The notes: a model not told the origin generated them from the letters alone. A stretch of 64,000 nucleotides of DNA from Acetobacterium sp965140355 (GCA_965140355.1 OZ223194.1:992001-1056000); one strand, 5' to 3'; shown: positions 1-8,187, counted from the first letter of the stretch. A program made the numbers and translations.

Positions 1-495
1 ATGCAGGCCTGCACCGGCCTTGAAATTGTTGAAGAATGGCTGTATCATATCGGTGTTCCCGTTAATGAAATCCCTGACCTTGCTAAAAACCATGCCCATT
101 GTATTCCCTGCATGATGCCTTATGTTACATCCTATTTTATGGTCCGTAAAGCCGGAGACCGACCAAATATTGTCCCTGATCATGCTCTAAATTTTGCCTT
201 TATCGGCGAACATGTTGAAACGCCTGAAGATACCGTCTTTACCACTGAATACGCGGTTCGAACCGGCATGGAAGCTGTTTATACTTTGTTAAATATCGGG
301 CGCGGTGTCCCGGAAGTATTTGCTTCCGCATATGATATCCGGATATTACTCAAGGCGGCTGCCAGTATGCTGGACGGAAAGAAGTTAACCGACCTTCATC
401 TTCCGCTTGAAAAGAAATTGGAGCTGAAAAAAATAACAAAACAGGTACGCGGTACGATGCTAGAAGAACTGTTAAAAGAACATGGCTTGATTTAA
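1..495 (+). CDS. ohyA: Oleate hydratase, C-terminal part (gene enters from the left edge)
   Basis: This is the last 164 residues of a myosin-cross-reactive-antigen type oleate hydratase, an FAD-binding enzyme that adds water to the cis-9 double bond of oleic acid to give 10-hydroxystearate. Recognisable family segments are QACTGLEIVEEWLYHIGVP, the MMPYVTSYFM stretch, DRPNIVPDHALNFAFIGEHVETPEDTVFTTEYAVRTGMEAVY, and GVPEVFASAYDIR near the C terminus. The full enzyme is usually about 570-590 residues, so the ATG at base 1 is very probably an internal methionine and the FAD-binding N-terminal part lies outside the window. In this organism type it likely detoxifies unsaturated fatty acids. The next gene downstream is on the opposite strand, so it ends its transcription unit. 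Confidence 0.93.
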   Translation: MQACTGLEIVEEWLYHIGVPVNEIPDLAKNHAHCIPCMMPYVTSYFMVRKAGDRPNIVPDHALNFAFIGEHVETPEDTVFTTEYAVRTGMEAVYTLLNIGRGVPEVFASAYDIRILLKAAASMLDGKKLTDLHLPLEKKLELKKITKQVRGTMLEELLKEHGLI

Positions 496-554
496 TCATT
501 GAATCTCACCTTATCCCTTAAAACATAAAAAAAACAATTTTTTTCTATATAATG

Positions 555-930
555 TAATCGGGCGGTTGACTGATCATTAATTGATCAGCCAACCGCCCAC
601 ACCACCGTATGTACCGTTCGGTATACGGCGGTTCCAAAGTTTACACATTTACTCCCAGATAATAATCATAAAATCGGATTTTATCCTTCAGCTTCTGAAT
701 GCTCTGGGAGTGAACTCTCAACCTTCCCTGTCCCCGGTAGATATAGAATCCATATCCGAGGAATTTCACCTTTGCGACATTAGCCCCCTTTGTTTTCTCC
801 CGCTTATCGAAGAAATAGTCTCCCTTCGATAAGCAGTGCAATATTCTTAAGGGTTCGTTCAGCGGCTTTCCTGCTTTTGCTGAAAGTCATCAGCGTTCTG
901 GATGAATTCCATTTTCAACTTCTATTTTAA
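555..930 (-). mobile_element. Group II intron 3' remnant (domains V/VI plus broken reverse transcriptase)
   Basis: Read on the minus strand, bases 930 to 641 translate with frame changes into the end of a group II intron reverse transcriptase/maturase. There is a degenerate active-site ADD motif (N in place of the usual Y), then TFSKSRKAAERTLKNI, LLIEGRLFL, a frame break, and VAKVKFLGYGFYIYRGQGRL RVHSQSI. Next come a hairpin at 635-601 with the domain V look (ACCGCCGTAT paired with ATACGGTGGT) and a perfect long hairpin at 598-560 (GGGCGGTTG stem) matching domain VI, followed by the junction. Frame breaks and the missing 5' half mean it cannot encode a working RT. It may be the 3' scar of an element inserted after the oleate hydratase gene. 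Confidence 0.85.
641..925 (-). pseudogene. Group II intron reverse transcriptase/maturase fragment
   Basis: About 90 codons of the palm/thumb part of an LtrA-like protein survive, split over at least two frames. The start (fingers, RT blocks 0-4) and the C-terminal maturase X/HNH parts are absent. The best preserved piece is at 641-780, with the FLGYGFY and LRVHSQSIQKLKDKIR motifs typical of the RT/thumb boundary. Nonfunctional by inspection. Confidence 0.85.
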
Positions 931-1066
931 CATCACCCTTTTTTTTAATAAATTAAGCAATTTACGCACCCTTCTTCAACGGCAACCGGACGGCAAAAAT
1001 CATGTTTCCTGTAAGTTTTAGCGTTTCAAACTTAATTTATAAACTCCTACTGCTGTATAACCTGAG

Positions 1067-1774
1067 TTAATCATCAAGATAATATTTTATCCCATTTATT
1101 ATCAGGTTATGTTCATCTTTCCATGATATTTGCATCTTTTCAAATTCGCCCCACTTTCCGGTATAAATGCGAAGCGGAAATTTCGAAAACCTGCCCAAAA
1201 AAAAGTTAACCGTCTTATTATTGTAATTGACATCGACCAATGTTGCCCCTCCCAGTCCACCTTGATCACTGTCAATAACCTCAACAGTATATGTATTTTG
1301 CGGCGATGCCAGAGATTTCACGACTGTATTTGACCCAAAGTCCTCAAAAATAAAATCAACAAATGACACAAATAGTAACAGCACGATTAGCATCATTGAT
1401 AAAACAACAGAAACAATTTTTAATATGAACGGCGATGAAAATTTGGCTAACATTACAATCGAACAACCACAACATATCAGCACAAAGATAATCGTTAATT
1501 TCCAGTTACTTTGATAAATATAAAGCAAACCATTTATGGCAGACAATGGTAACATCAATGCCGAAAATATTGCTTGAGTCTTACTTAACGAAATTTTTAA
1601 GATATTCAAAGACACCACTGCAACTATTGAAATAAACGCCAGCACTATCATTGATAGCGGATAATCGTTCAAAACAAAATCGTATCCACCGATCGCCGCA
1701 ACAATTTTACAAATAGGTAGAAACGCATATAATATGCAAATAACCATCGGAATAATCGCCAATATTCGTTTCAA
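1067..1774 (-). CDS. Membrane protein with a DUF5412-like C-terminal domain
   Basis: A 235-residue protein of unknown role. The start is a TTG at 1774, chosen because an AGAAGGTGAG ribosome site sits about six bases upstream. The N-terminal half has about five hydrophobic segments (roughly residues 5-27, 37-60, 65-88, 90-110 and 115-140). The C-terminal 90 residues carry SPQNTYTVEVIDSDQGG and a GGATLVDV motif like the extracytoplasmic DUF5412 family of Firmicutes. It is a single-gene unit running toward the intron debris. I infer an envelope location, and no catalytic residues are recognisable. The family call is by eye and moderate. Confidence 0.65.
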   Translation of the reverse strand: MKRILAIIPMVICILYAFLPICKIVAAIGGYDFVLNDYPLSMIVLAFISIVAVVSLNILKISLSKTQAIFSALMLPLSAINGLLYIYQSNWKLTIIFVLICCGCSIVMLAKFSSPFILKIVSVVLSMMLIVLLLFVSFVDFIFEDFGSNTVVKSLASPQNTYTVEVIDSDQGGLGGATLVDVNYNNKTVNFFLGRFSKFPLRIYTGKWGEFEKMQISWKDEHNLIINGIKYYLDD

Positions 1775-2304
1775 ATTCTCACCTTCTTTTTTTAGTATAG
1801 CACATAGGCGTTTGCGAAATTAAAAAACATCGAACAACGGTTGCTTTGGGTGCAGTTTCCACAAACGATTTCGTAACGTGTAGGCGAACAGTTCATCGAA
1901 CTGTCCGCCGTACAGTGTAGAAATTGTTTCGTGCGAAACTGGGCCCAAAGCTCATGGCACTTTCACAATTATCTATTAGTATAGCACATTTATGATAACG
2001 CAACAAATAAAAAGTCTCCCATGTCATAAAAATAATTTTATAAGCAATTTATCGTCAATTCAAAGAAACAACCATAGCAGCAATAACAGCTTAAACACCA
2101 CCAAGAAATCAACCTGTCATACTCATAACAGCGGTTCTATTTAAAATTTTGGCGGTGTGTTAGCTTCATGAAAAGAGCAAGACCACTTAACATTGTGCTA
2201 TAGTATCATTCTCGAGTATGATATAATTCATCATTACCGTATCATTTTTTAGCGTGTCCTCATCTCCTGAAGGTCTGAGGAACAAGCAGAAAGGGAGAAA
2301 AAAT
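1775..2304. other. 530-bp intergenic region with a long hairpin
   Basis: This divergent intergenic region between the membrane protein and the BceRS-like operon holds the hairpin element at 1792-1989. A TATAAT hexamer at 2222-2227 has only a weak -35 (TATAGT-like) and could be the -10 of the downstream regulator gene. No coding potential was recognised in 1990-2200. Confidence 0.5.
1792..1989. repeat. Hairpin element flanked by 14-bp direct repeats
   Basis: The same 14 bases, TTAGTATAGCACAT, occur at 1792-1805 and 1976-1989. Between them lies an interrupted inverted repeat: GCTTTGGG at 1843 pairs with CCCAAAGC ending at 1951, with further pairing of GCAGTTTC/GAAACTG and ACGATTTC/GAAATTGT, and an inner AACAGTTCATCGAACTGT arm. 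The whole 109-base segment could fold into one long imperfect hairpin. No ORF is inside. It may be a MITE-like insertion with long flanking duplications, or a structured RNA. Confidence 0.6.
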
Positions 2305-2973
2305 GTGATTCCGAAACAACGAATTTTAGTAGTGGAAGACGATCTGATGATTGCATCGGGGCTGGTTTATGCTTTGGAGCAGGAGCAGTATGCACCGTTT
2401 CATTGTAAGGATGTCAATACCGCCTGCCGCAAAATTGAAACAGAACAATTTGATTTAGCGATACTGGATCTGCAATTGCCAGACGGGACAGGCTTCGAGA
2501 TTAGTCAAAAGCTAGAAAATACAACTACCGCAATTATTTTTCTAACCATTGTAGATGACGAAAACAAAATTGTGCATGCCTTTGAAAACGGAGCTGCGGA
2601 TTATATCACTAAACCTTTCCGACTGCGTGAGCTACTGGCTCGGGTGAAAAGAACCCTCAATAGCGGCTCCGGGGCAAATCAATCGCAATTGGTGCCCCTT
2701 GGAAAAGCAAACATCGACACCGCGGCCGGAAAAGTGTTTATCGGAACGGTGCCAGTCGAGTTAACGGCGCTGGAATATCGCTTGCTTTTGACCTTTGCAG
2801 CAAATAAATCGCAACTGCTTACGCGGACGCAGATTTTGGAAAGTATCTGGGACAACGGTGGTAATTTTGTGGAAGACAACACCCTGACTGTCTACATTAA
2901 ACGGCTGCGCCAAAAACTGGGCGATGCCGTTTCCATCGAAACAGTCAGGGGAGTTGGATATCGTGCTAATTAA
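2305..2973 (+). CDS. OmpR-family response regulator (BceR-like)
   Basis: A 222-residue two-component regulator. The start is a GTG at 2305 with GGGAG at 2293-2297; the upstream GTG at 2254 would add a low-quality leader. The receiver domain (residues about 6-118) shows the acidic pocket E11-D12-D13, phospho-acceptor D55 in LAILDLQLPDG, and K102 in the TKPF loop. The C-terminal winged helix (about 130-222) ends in TVRGVGYR. Its last codons overlap the start of the kinase gene. The following genes form an ABC efflux pair, so by analogy with BceRS-BceAB it likely switches on peptide-antibiotic export. A paired direct repeat upstream of the ABC genes is its probable binding site. Confidence 0.9.
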   Translation: MIPKQRILVVEDDLMIASGLVYALEQEQYAPFHCKDVNTACRKIETEQFDLAILDLQLPDGTGFEISQKLENTTTAIIFLTIVDDENKIVHAFENGAADYITKPFRLRELLARVKRTLNSGSGANQSQLVPLGKANIDTAAGKVFIGTVPVELTALEYRLLLTFAANKSQLLTRTQILESIWDNGGNFVEDNTLTVYIKRLRQKLGDAVSIETVRGVGYRAN

Positions 2974-3787
2974 AAAACAAGAGCTCACAAAATTATCGGA
3001 CGATATTCGCAAAGCTATCGATGGAAAAGAAGTCGATTTTCGTGACAATCGCGAGGGTCTATGGAGTATCTTAAAAAACGACATCAACACCCTTGTCAGT
3101 ATCAACAACGAACAGCGCAACACCGCACAACGTGACCGGGATTTACTGGCGGACTATCTTGCCGATATTTCACACCAGCTAAAAACACCGATTACCTCAA
3201 TGCTAATTATGGTCGATTTACTGGAAAATGCCCCTGCTGAAAAGCAGGAGGAATTTATCGCCAATATCAAAATTAGCCTCACCCGCATGGAATGGCTGGT
3301 TGCCACACTACTGAAAATGGCGCGGCTGGATTCCGGCGCAGTTGAATTTACGATGGCGGAAATTTCGGCCGGCGACCTGTTAAAGAAAGCCCAGCAGCCA
3401 TTGGAAGTCTTGCTCGATGTGAAAAATCAAACAGTCGAACTGACTAATGATACCACCCTATTTTGCGATCGCCGCTGGACCGCAGAAGCCCTGAGCAACC
3501 TGCTGAAAAACGCCTCGGAATATTCGCCAATAAACAGCAAAATCATCGTGAACAGCGGTATCAATCCCATTTACCGATGGATCTCCGTAACGGACTGTGG
3601 CGAAGGCATCTCAAAACAAAAGTATCCCGGCCTTTTTAAGCGGTTTGAATATTCTCAAAGTGAGAACGGGTATGGCATCGGACTGCCGCTGGCGCTTTCC
3701 ATTGTGCGCGGCCAAAACGGAGATATTGAAATTGACGGCGGCGGCAAAGACAGCGGCGCCACCTTCACGATAAAGTTTTTTAAGTGA
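2963..3787 (+). CDS. Sensor histidine kinase without membrane segments
   Basis: A 274-residue kinase beginning at a GTG at 2963 inside the end of the regulator gene, behind AGGGGAG. It has H71 in the DISHQLKTP box, an N box near ALSNLLKNASEY, and G boxes DCGEGIS and GYGIGLPLALSIV. The N terminus starts directly in the linker that follows membrane helices in relatives (KAIDGKEVDFRDNREG), and no hydrophobic segment is present. BceS-type kinases normally have two N-terminal helices and sense through the BceB transporter. Here the kinase is either soluble and recruited by the adjacent permease, or has lost its anchor. No upstream in-frame membrane segment was found. Confidence 0.88.
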   Translation: MLIKKQELTKLSDDIRKAIDGKEVDFRDNREGLWSILKNDINTLVSINNEQRNTAQRDRDLLADYLADISHQLKTPITSMLIMVDLLENAPAEKQEEFIANIKISLTRMEWLVATLLKMARLDSGAVEFTMAEISAGDLLKKAQQPLEVLLDVKNQTVELTNDTTLFCDRRWTAEALSNLLKNASEYSPINSKIIVNSGINPIYRWISVTDCGEGISKQKYPGLFKRFEYSQSENGYGIGLPLALSIVRGQNGDIEIDGGGKDSGATFTIKFFK

Positions 3788-3810
3788 ATAGATTGTCATT
3801 TTAAACTGTC

Positions 3811-3850
3811 TTGTAGTCACGTTACAGTCACTTTTGTCTGCTACAATGTG
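3811..3850 (+). promoter_or_regulatory. Promoter and direct-repeat operator of the BceAB-like genes
   Basis: AGTCAC occurs twice at 3815-3820 and 3826-3831, 11 bases apart, the spacing used by OmpR-family dimers. A TACAAT -10 hexamer follows at 3842-3847 with no good -35, as expected for an activated promoter. It sits in the gap between the kinase stop and the ATPase start, so the transporter can be induced separately from the sensor genes. Confidence 0.6.
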
Positions 3851-3878
3851 GGTATGCAAATTACAGGAGGACACAAAA

Positions 3879-4562
3879 ATGGCAATCTTAGAGATCAACA
3901 ACCTGACAAAAACATACGGTAAAGGTGACACCAGCGTGACCGCCTTGGATCATGTAAGCTTCAACATGAACAAGGGGGAATTTGTTGCAATCATTGGGGC
4001 ATCCGGTTCGGGCAAATCCACGCTCATGAATTTGATCGGTGGAATTGACCATCCCACCTCTGGCAGCGTGAAAATCGACGGCAACGAAATCGACAACCTG
4101 AGCGAAAGCGAACTAGCAATCTTCCGCCGCCGAAACATTGGGATGATCTATCAGTTCTACAACCTGATCCCGACCTTGACGACCGCTGAAAATGTTATGC
4201 TCCCACGGCTGCTGGATCACCGTAAACCGGACCCGGATAAACTTGCTTCAATTCTCGAAACGATTGGCCTTTCGACGCGCGCAACCCATCTGCCAAGCGA
4301 ATTATCTGGTGGGCAGCAGCAGCGGGTGTCGGTGGGCAGAGCACTGATTAACGACCCGGCTTTTATTCTTGCCGATGAACCTACGGGCAATCTGGACAGC
4401 AAAGCAAGCCGCGAGATTATCGATCTTTTGAAGCTTGCGAACAAACGCAACAATCAGACGTTGCTGATCATTACCCATGATGAAAAAATAGCCTTGCAAG
4501 CTGACCGAATCATCACCCTCGGCGACGGTCAAATTCTTTCGGATAAGGTGATAAAGGCATGA
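3879..4562 (+). CDS. ABC transporter ATP-binding protein (BceA/LolD-like)
   Basis: A 227-residue ATPase. The ATG at 3879 follows an AGGAGG site, so the longer ORF start at 3834 is rejected. Walker A is GASGSGKST at residues 40-48, the signature LSGGQQQR is at 142-149, Walker B is ILADEPTG at 163-170, and the switch H is in LLIITHD. It belongs to the MacB/LolD/BceA group that powers FtsX-type permeases. Its TGA overlaps the permease ATG by four bases, implying translational coupling. Expected role: ATP-driven removal of a peptide or other inhibitor from the membrane surface. Confidence 0.92.
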   Translation: MAILEINNLTKTYGKGDTSVTALDHVSFNMNKGEFVAIIGASGSGKSTLMNLIGGIDHPTSGSVKIDGNEIDNLSESELAIFRRRNIGMIYQFYNLIPTLTTAENVMLPRLLDHRKPDPDKLASILETIGLSTRATHLPSELSGGQQQRVSVGRALINDPAFILADEPTGNLDSKASREIIDLLKLANKRNNQTLLIITHDEKIALQADRIITLGDGQILSDKVIKA

Positions 4563-6556
4563 GAATCACGGCAAAACTGGCCTACAGCCAGCTGAAAATC
4601 AATCGTTCCCGCACCATCGGTGCCTTAGTCGCCATCACCCTTGCCACGGCACTAATTACCACAGTATGCAGTTTTGTGACCAGCGCCGATGCTATGCTGG
4701 TTAGCTTTTTAGGGGCAAATTATGGCGAATACGGCAGCAGTTACGTGGCTTTGCTGCTTATTCCGGCCATTCTTTTCGGCATCATTATCCTTTCAATGGC
4801 AATCATCGTGATCTCCAATGTTTTTCGTGTCAGCGCCAGTGAGCGCGTGACGCAGTTTGGCATTTTAAAATGCGTCGGTGCCACCAAAAAGCAAATTACC
4901 GACACCGTTATGTCCGAAAGTATCCTTCTTTCGGCAATCGGCATTCCGCTGGGCATCCTTGTGGGATTGCTCTTATCCTTTGTTGGTATCGGTGTCATCA
5001 ATCATTTCCTGGACGATCTAAACAGTTTAGTTCACATCATGATAAACGAGATTACGCTCACACTTTCGTTTGTCGTATCCTGGAAAGCCCTGCTACTGTC
5101 AGCGGCAGTTTGCTTTTTAACTGTGCTACTTTCGGCATGGCTGCCAGCGCATAAGGCTGCAAAAACCTCCGCCATTGATTGTATCCGTGGCACTGGAGAA
5201 GTAAAAATTGACCGCAAACAGGTCCGCGCCAATCCTTTGATCGAACGGATTTTTGGTATTGAAGGAACGCTGGCCGCCAAAAATATCAAGCGGAACCGCC
5301 GAAATTTTCGCTCGACAGTGATTGCGCTAGCCGCTGGAGTCATCTTGTTTGTCAGCCTTGGAGAACTGAGCAGTCAGGCAAACGCCATCCAAACCTATCT
5401 GCGACTTGATATTGATCAAACTGTTTTGGCTGAGTACACCTCTGCTTATGACCGTCATCTGAACGAAGCAACTGGTAAAAAGGAAACCATTTATAACCAC
5501 CCGATCAACAGTGAACTGGGGAATACCATTACTCAAAAACTGGAAGCATTCGACAATACCACCATCTTCGGCATGGGCAACGATCTTGACACCTATGAAA
5601 CCATTTTGCCTAAAGAGCTTATTTCTGCCCCGATGCAAAGCGCCTTAAATGCTTCTGAACAGCAGCCAAAACCAGAACTTCCGGTAGAGATCATCGTTTT
5701 AGATGATGCGCATTATACCGAGCTTTGTGAAAAGGCCGGTACCCCTCCCGGCTCCACCATTTTGCTCAACCACTATAGCTATAACGACAACGGAACTAAG
5801 GTGGCCCTGGTGCCATTTTCACCTCAAATGAAAGCCGTTACGCTTATCAAAGCGGATGGAAGTAGCTCTGAAATATCAATACAGGGCATCTTGACACAGG
5901 CAGAAATGCCACCGGAGCTTTTTTACCCCAATACGAACCCGGTTCGTTTGATTGTGCCGCAGGCCGAGGTTCGCACCTACTCCTGGTATTCCGCCCCCTC
6001 CGATGTAGCGGGCTTTATCACGTACGCAAATGCCGTGATGGCAGAGACCTTCCCTGAAAATCAAGATGCCTCTTATATGGAGTCCGGTTTTAATACCCGG
6101 GTCTATAAAGTCGATGACTACATGAAAGTCATGAACATCGCCATTGTTCTGGCCTCGATCTTTATGTACAGTTTTGTCGTACTGCTCATGCTAATTGGGT
6201 TTACAAATGTGATCAGTACAATGTCCACCAATGTCCGGATGCGCTCCCGTGAATTTGCCGTTTTACAGAGTGTGGGCATGACAACGGCCGGATTGAAGCA
6301 AATGCTAAACCTCGAAAGCGTTTTATGTTCAATGAAAGCGCTCATGTATGGCCTGCCAGCCGGAATCATCGTAAGCATTTTTATAAATTTACCGATTCGA
6401 TCAAAGTTACCCATTCCGTATGCGTTGCCGTGGCTTGCCATCGTGCTGTGTGTACTTACCGTATTTCTGATCACCTGGAGCACTACCCGTTATGCCGTCC
6501 ATCGGCTACAAAAGCAAAATATCATTGAGACAATCCGATCGGAAAGCGGGAAATAA
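4559..6556 (+). CDS. ABC transporter permease, FtsX family (BceB-like)
   Basis: A 665-residue permease. A first membrane helix lies at about residues 18-40, followed by an FtsX block of three helices at about 60-200, a further helix near 255-275, a large extracytoplasmic domain of roughly 240 residues (about 280-520), and a final FtsX block of three helices (about 530-655). The MSTNVRMRSREFAVLQSVGMT and VSASERVTQFGILKCVGATKKQ segments are the conserved coupling loops. This matches BceB-type permeases that work as both exporter and co-sensor with the kinase. It overlaps the ATPase stop and is followed by a terminator, closing the module. Confidence 0.9.
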   Translation: MRITAKLAYSQLKINRSRTIGALVAITLATALITTVCSFVTSADAMLVSFLGANYGEYGSSYVALLLIPAILFGIIILSMAIIVISNVFRVSASERVTQFGILKCVGATKKQITDTVMSESILLSAIGIPLGILVGLLLSFVGIGVINHFLDDLNSLVHIMINEITLTLSFVVSWKALLLSAAVCFLTVLLSAWLPAHKAAKTSAIDCIRGTGEVKIDRKQVRANPLIERIFGIEGTLAAKNIKRNRRNFRSTVIALAAGVILFVSLGELSSQANAIQTYLRLDIDQTVLAEYTSAYDRHLNEATGKKETIYNHPINSELGNTITQKLEAFDNTTIFGMGNDLDTYETILPKELISAPMQSALNASEQQPKPELPVEIIVLDDAHYTELCEKAGTPPGSTILLNHYSYNDNGTKVALVPFSPQMKAVTLIKADGSSSEISIQGILTQAEMPPELFYPNTNPVRLIVPQAEVRTYSWYSAPSDVAGFITYANAVMAETFPENQDASYMESGFNTRVYKVDDYMKVMNIAIVLASIFMYSFVVLLMLIGFTNVISTMSTNVRMRSREFAVLQSVGMTTAGLKQMLNLESVLCSMKALMYGLPAGIIVSIFINLPIRSKLPIPYALPWLAIVLCVLTVFLITWSTTRYAVHRLQKQNIIETIRSESGK

Positions 6557-6640
6557 ATCACCGTTATTATCGGCGCTGCTAAAAATAAAGCATAAATATG
6601 TCCGCAGGAAACATTTAGGTTTCCCTATATAAAGCCATCA

Positions 6641-6675
6641 GACCCTGCTACCATCATAGTAGCAGGGTCTTTATT
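6641..6675 (+). terminator. Rho-independent terminator of the BceAB-like operon
   Basis: GACCCTGCTAC pairs with GTAGCAGGGTC around a short loop, followed by TTTATTTG. It lies about 85 bases after the permease stop. Confidence 0.85.
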
Positions 6676-6725
6676 TGCTATTTTATTTTTATTGCATGGT
6701 GTGGGGACGATAAGGACAAAACCTA

Positions 6726-6772
6726 TTGACACATTACTAATTATGCCTTATAATTACTTTACAAGTAATTAT
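6726..6772 (+). promoter_or_regulatory. Sigma-A promoter overlapped by a perfect 10-bp inverted repeat
   Basis: TTGACA (6726-6731), a 17-base spacer and TATAAT (6749-6754) make a consensus promoter. A perfect palindrome, ATAATTACTT-TAC-AAGTAATTAT (6750-6772), covers the -10 and start region just ahead of the ribosome site AAGGAG. The position suits repression, most simply by the HTH protein encoded next. Confidence 0.8.
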
Positions 6773-6785
6773 AAGGAGCAAAATT

Positions 6786-7241
6786 ATGAATAATCAGTAT
6801 TACACCGTTGATCAAATATCGGAAATGCTAAGTATGCATCCAAAAACAATTCAACGGTACATTCGTGAGGGGAAGTTAAACGCAACCAAAATTGGTAAGA
6901 GCTGGCGTATTTCCGGGCATGATCTAAGCAGATTCACTGAAAATAATAGCACTGTATTGAGCGATAAACCCGCTGATGCTTTGGAGCAGCTGCGCATTAA
7001 AGCGTCTGCCGTAATTGATATTGAGGTGCGCAATAAGGATGAAGCAAACCGCATTATAAATTCTCTTACTGCCGCAATGAATATCAAACCGCCGGAATAT
7101 GGTCAAGCTTCTATGCATGCACAGTTTTTGGAGCCTGACAATACCGTACGCATCACGCTTTGGGGCAATATTCAATTCATGTCGGCAATACTAAATTCCA
7201 TTGAGATATTTATGGATCAACAAAAGGAGGAAACAAAATGA
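6786..7241 (+). CDS. Excisionase-like HTH (MerR-type) DNA-binding regulator
   Basis: A 151-residue protein with an N-terminal HTH_17 domain (residues 1-52: YYTVDQISEMLSMHPKTIQRYIREGKL with K(I)GKSWRIS wing). Residues about 65-150 form a second domain of mixed strands and helices that I do not recognise. It is preceded by a strong promoter with a palindrome, and its TGA overlaps the ATG of the hydrolase, so the two are co-translated. The likely role is an autorepressor controlling the hydrolase in response to a ligand bound by the C-terminal domain; this is inference from layout. Confidence 0.85.
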   Translation: MNNQYYTVDQISEMLSMHPKTIQRYIREGKLNATKIGKSWRISGHDLSRFTENNSTVLSDKPADALEQLRIKASAVIDIEVRNKDEANRIINSLTAAMNIKPPEYGQASMHAQFLEPDNTVRITLWGNIQFMSAILNSIEIFMDQQKEETK

Positions 7242-8092
7242 ACGTCTTTAAATCTATAGCAGGCCGGGCGAAAATACGCGAATACTACAATAACATTCTA
7301 AGCTTTTTTCCGCTTACCCAAAGGTATGTGGATACATCCTTTGGCAAAACCTTTGTACTGGAAGCAGGCGTCGAAGAAAATCCGGCAATAATTCTTTTGC
7401 ACGGTTCCTGTAGCAACAGTGCCGCATGGCTGAGTGATATAGCAGCATTGGCTGAGCAATATCACATCTTTGCGGTGGATATTCTTGGTGAACCCGGTAA
7501 CAGCGAGGACAACCGCCTAGATATTCACTCGAACAATTATCCCCACTGGCTAAATGAGGTGCTGGATGCGCTCAAAACAAAGAAAGCTATCGTGATCGGC
7601 AATTCGATGGGAGGTTGGCTAGCCTTGCATTTTGCCGCCACATATCCCCAGCGCACAGCTGCGTTGGCTTTACTTGCTCCTTCTGGCATTATCGCACCGG
7701 AGCAATCTTTCGTTAATCAAACCACAGATATTGCAAGCAATTCTGACAGTGCCGAAGCCATCACCGATGCAGTTATAGGTAATAACGCGATCCCCAAAGA
7801 AGTCCTTGAGTTCATGAAGCTTGTGCTGGAGAACTTCAACCCTATTACCGAGGCCCTGCCTGTTCTCACTGATGAACAAATGCGTTTACTGTCCATGCCC
7901 ATACTTTATATCGCGGGAACCAACGATGTGACGATGAATGTCACAAAGGCAGCAGATCGGCTTACTAGCCTTGTGCCCCATGCAAACATTAGTCTGACCG
8001 AGGGTGCGCATGTAATTACAAGCGCGGCAGATAAGGTAATACCCTTCCTATCAAAGCAGAAGGGAATTCCGTTTGGCAAAACATTTTTTTAA
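7238..8092 (+). CDS. Alpha/beta-fold hydrolase
   Basis: A 284-residue hydrolase. The oxyanion segment LLHGSCSNSAAW is at about 54-64, the nucleophile elbow GNSMGGW puts S123 at the catalytic position, and D230 (AGTNDVT) and H258 (EGAHV) complete the triad. There is no signal peptide, so it is probably cytosolic. The substrate is not evident; relatives hydrolyse esters or C-C bonds of small molecules. It is the second gene of a two-gene operon with an HTH regulator and ends before a bidirectional terminator. Confidence 0.88.
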   Translation: MNVFKSIAGRAKIREYYNNILSFFPLTQRYVDTSFGKTFVLEAGVEENPAIILLHGSCSNSAAWLSDIAALAEQYHIFAVDILGEPGNSEDNRLDIHSNNYPHWLNEVLDALKTKKAIVIGNSMGGWLALHFAATYPQRTAALALLAPSGIIAPEQSFVNQTTDIASNSDSAEAITDAVIGNNAIPKEVLEFMKLVLENFNPITEALPVLTDEQMRLLSMPILYIAGTNDVTMNVTKAADRLTSLVPHANISLTEGAHVITSAADKVIPFLSKQKGIPFGKTFF

Positions 8093-8130
8093 TAACAATT
8101 AGCTTTCAGAGCTTGTTATGAATAAACAAC

Positions 8131-8179
8131 AAAACCTCCTAGCCTATCCTCATATGGATCGATTAGGAGGTTCTTTTGT
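8131..8179. terminator. Bidirectional terminator between convergent genes
   Basis: AACCTCCTA pairs with TAGGAGGTT. T-rich runs follow on both strands, serving the hydrolase operon on the plus strand and the RNHCP gene on the minus strand. Confidence 0.8.
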
Positions 8180-8187
8180 TTAATATA

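Larger units (their letters stand above)
496..1066. other. Gene-poor stretch: group II intron debris
   Basis: Between the oleate hydratase stop and the membrane protein there is no intact gene. It holds a minus-strand group II intron remnant (described separately). At about 963-1040 on the minus strand there is a roughly 25-codon open stretch ending in RLPLKKGA and a stop. It resembles the last residues of a lost protein, but I cannot identify it. Confidence 0.6.

Noticed and set aside
2254..2304. Extended start of the first response regulator (GTG at 2254)
   Set aside because: The leader lacks receiver-domain character, and the GTG at 2305 has GGGAG at ideal spacing.
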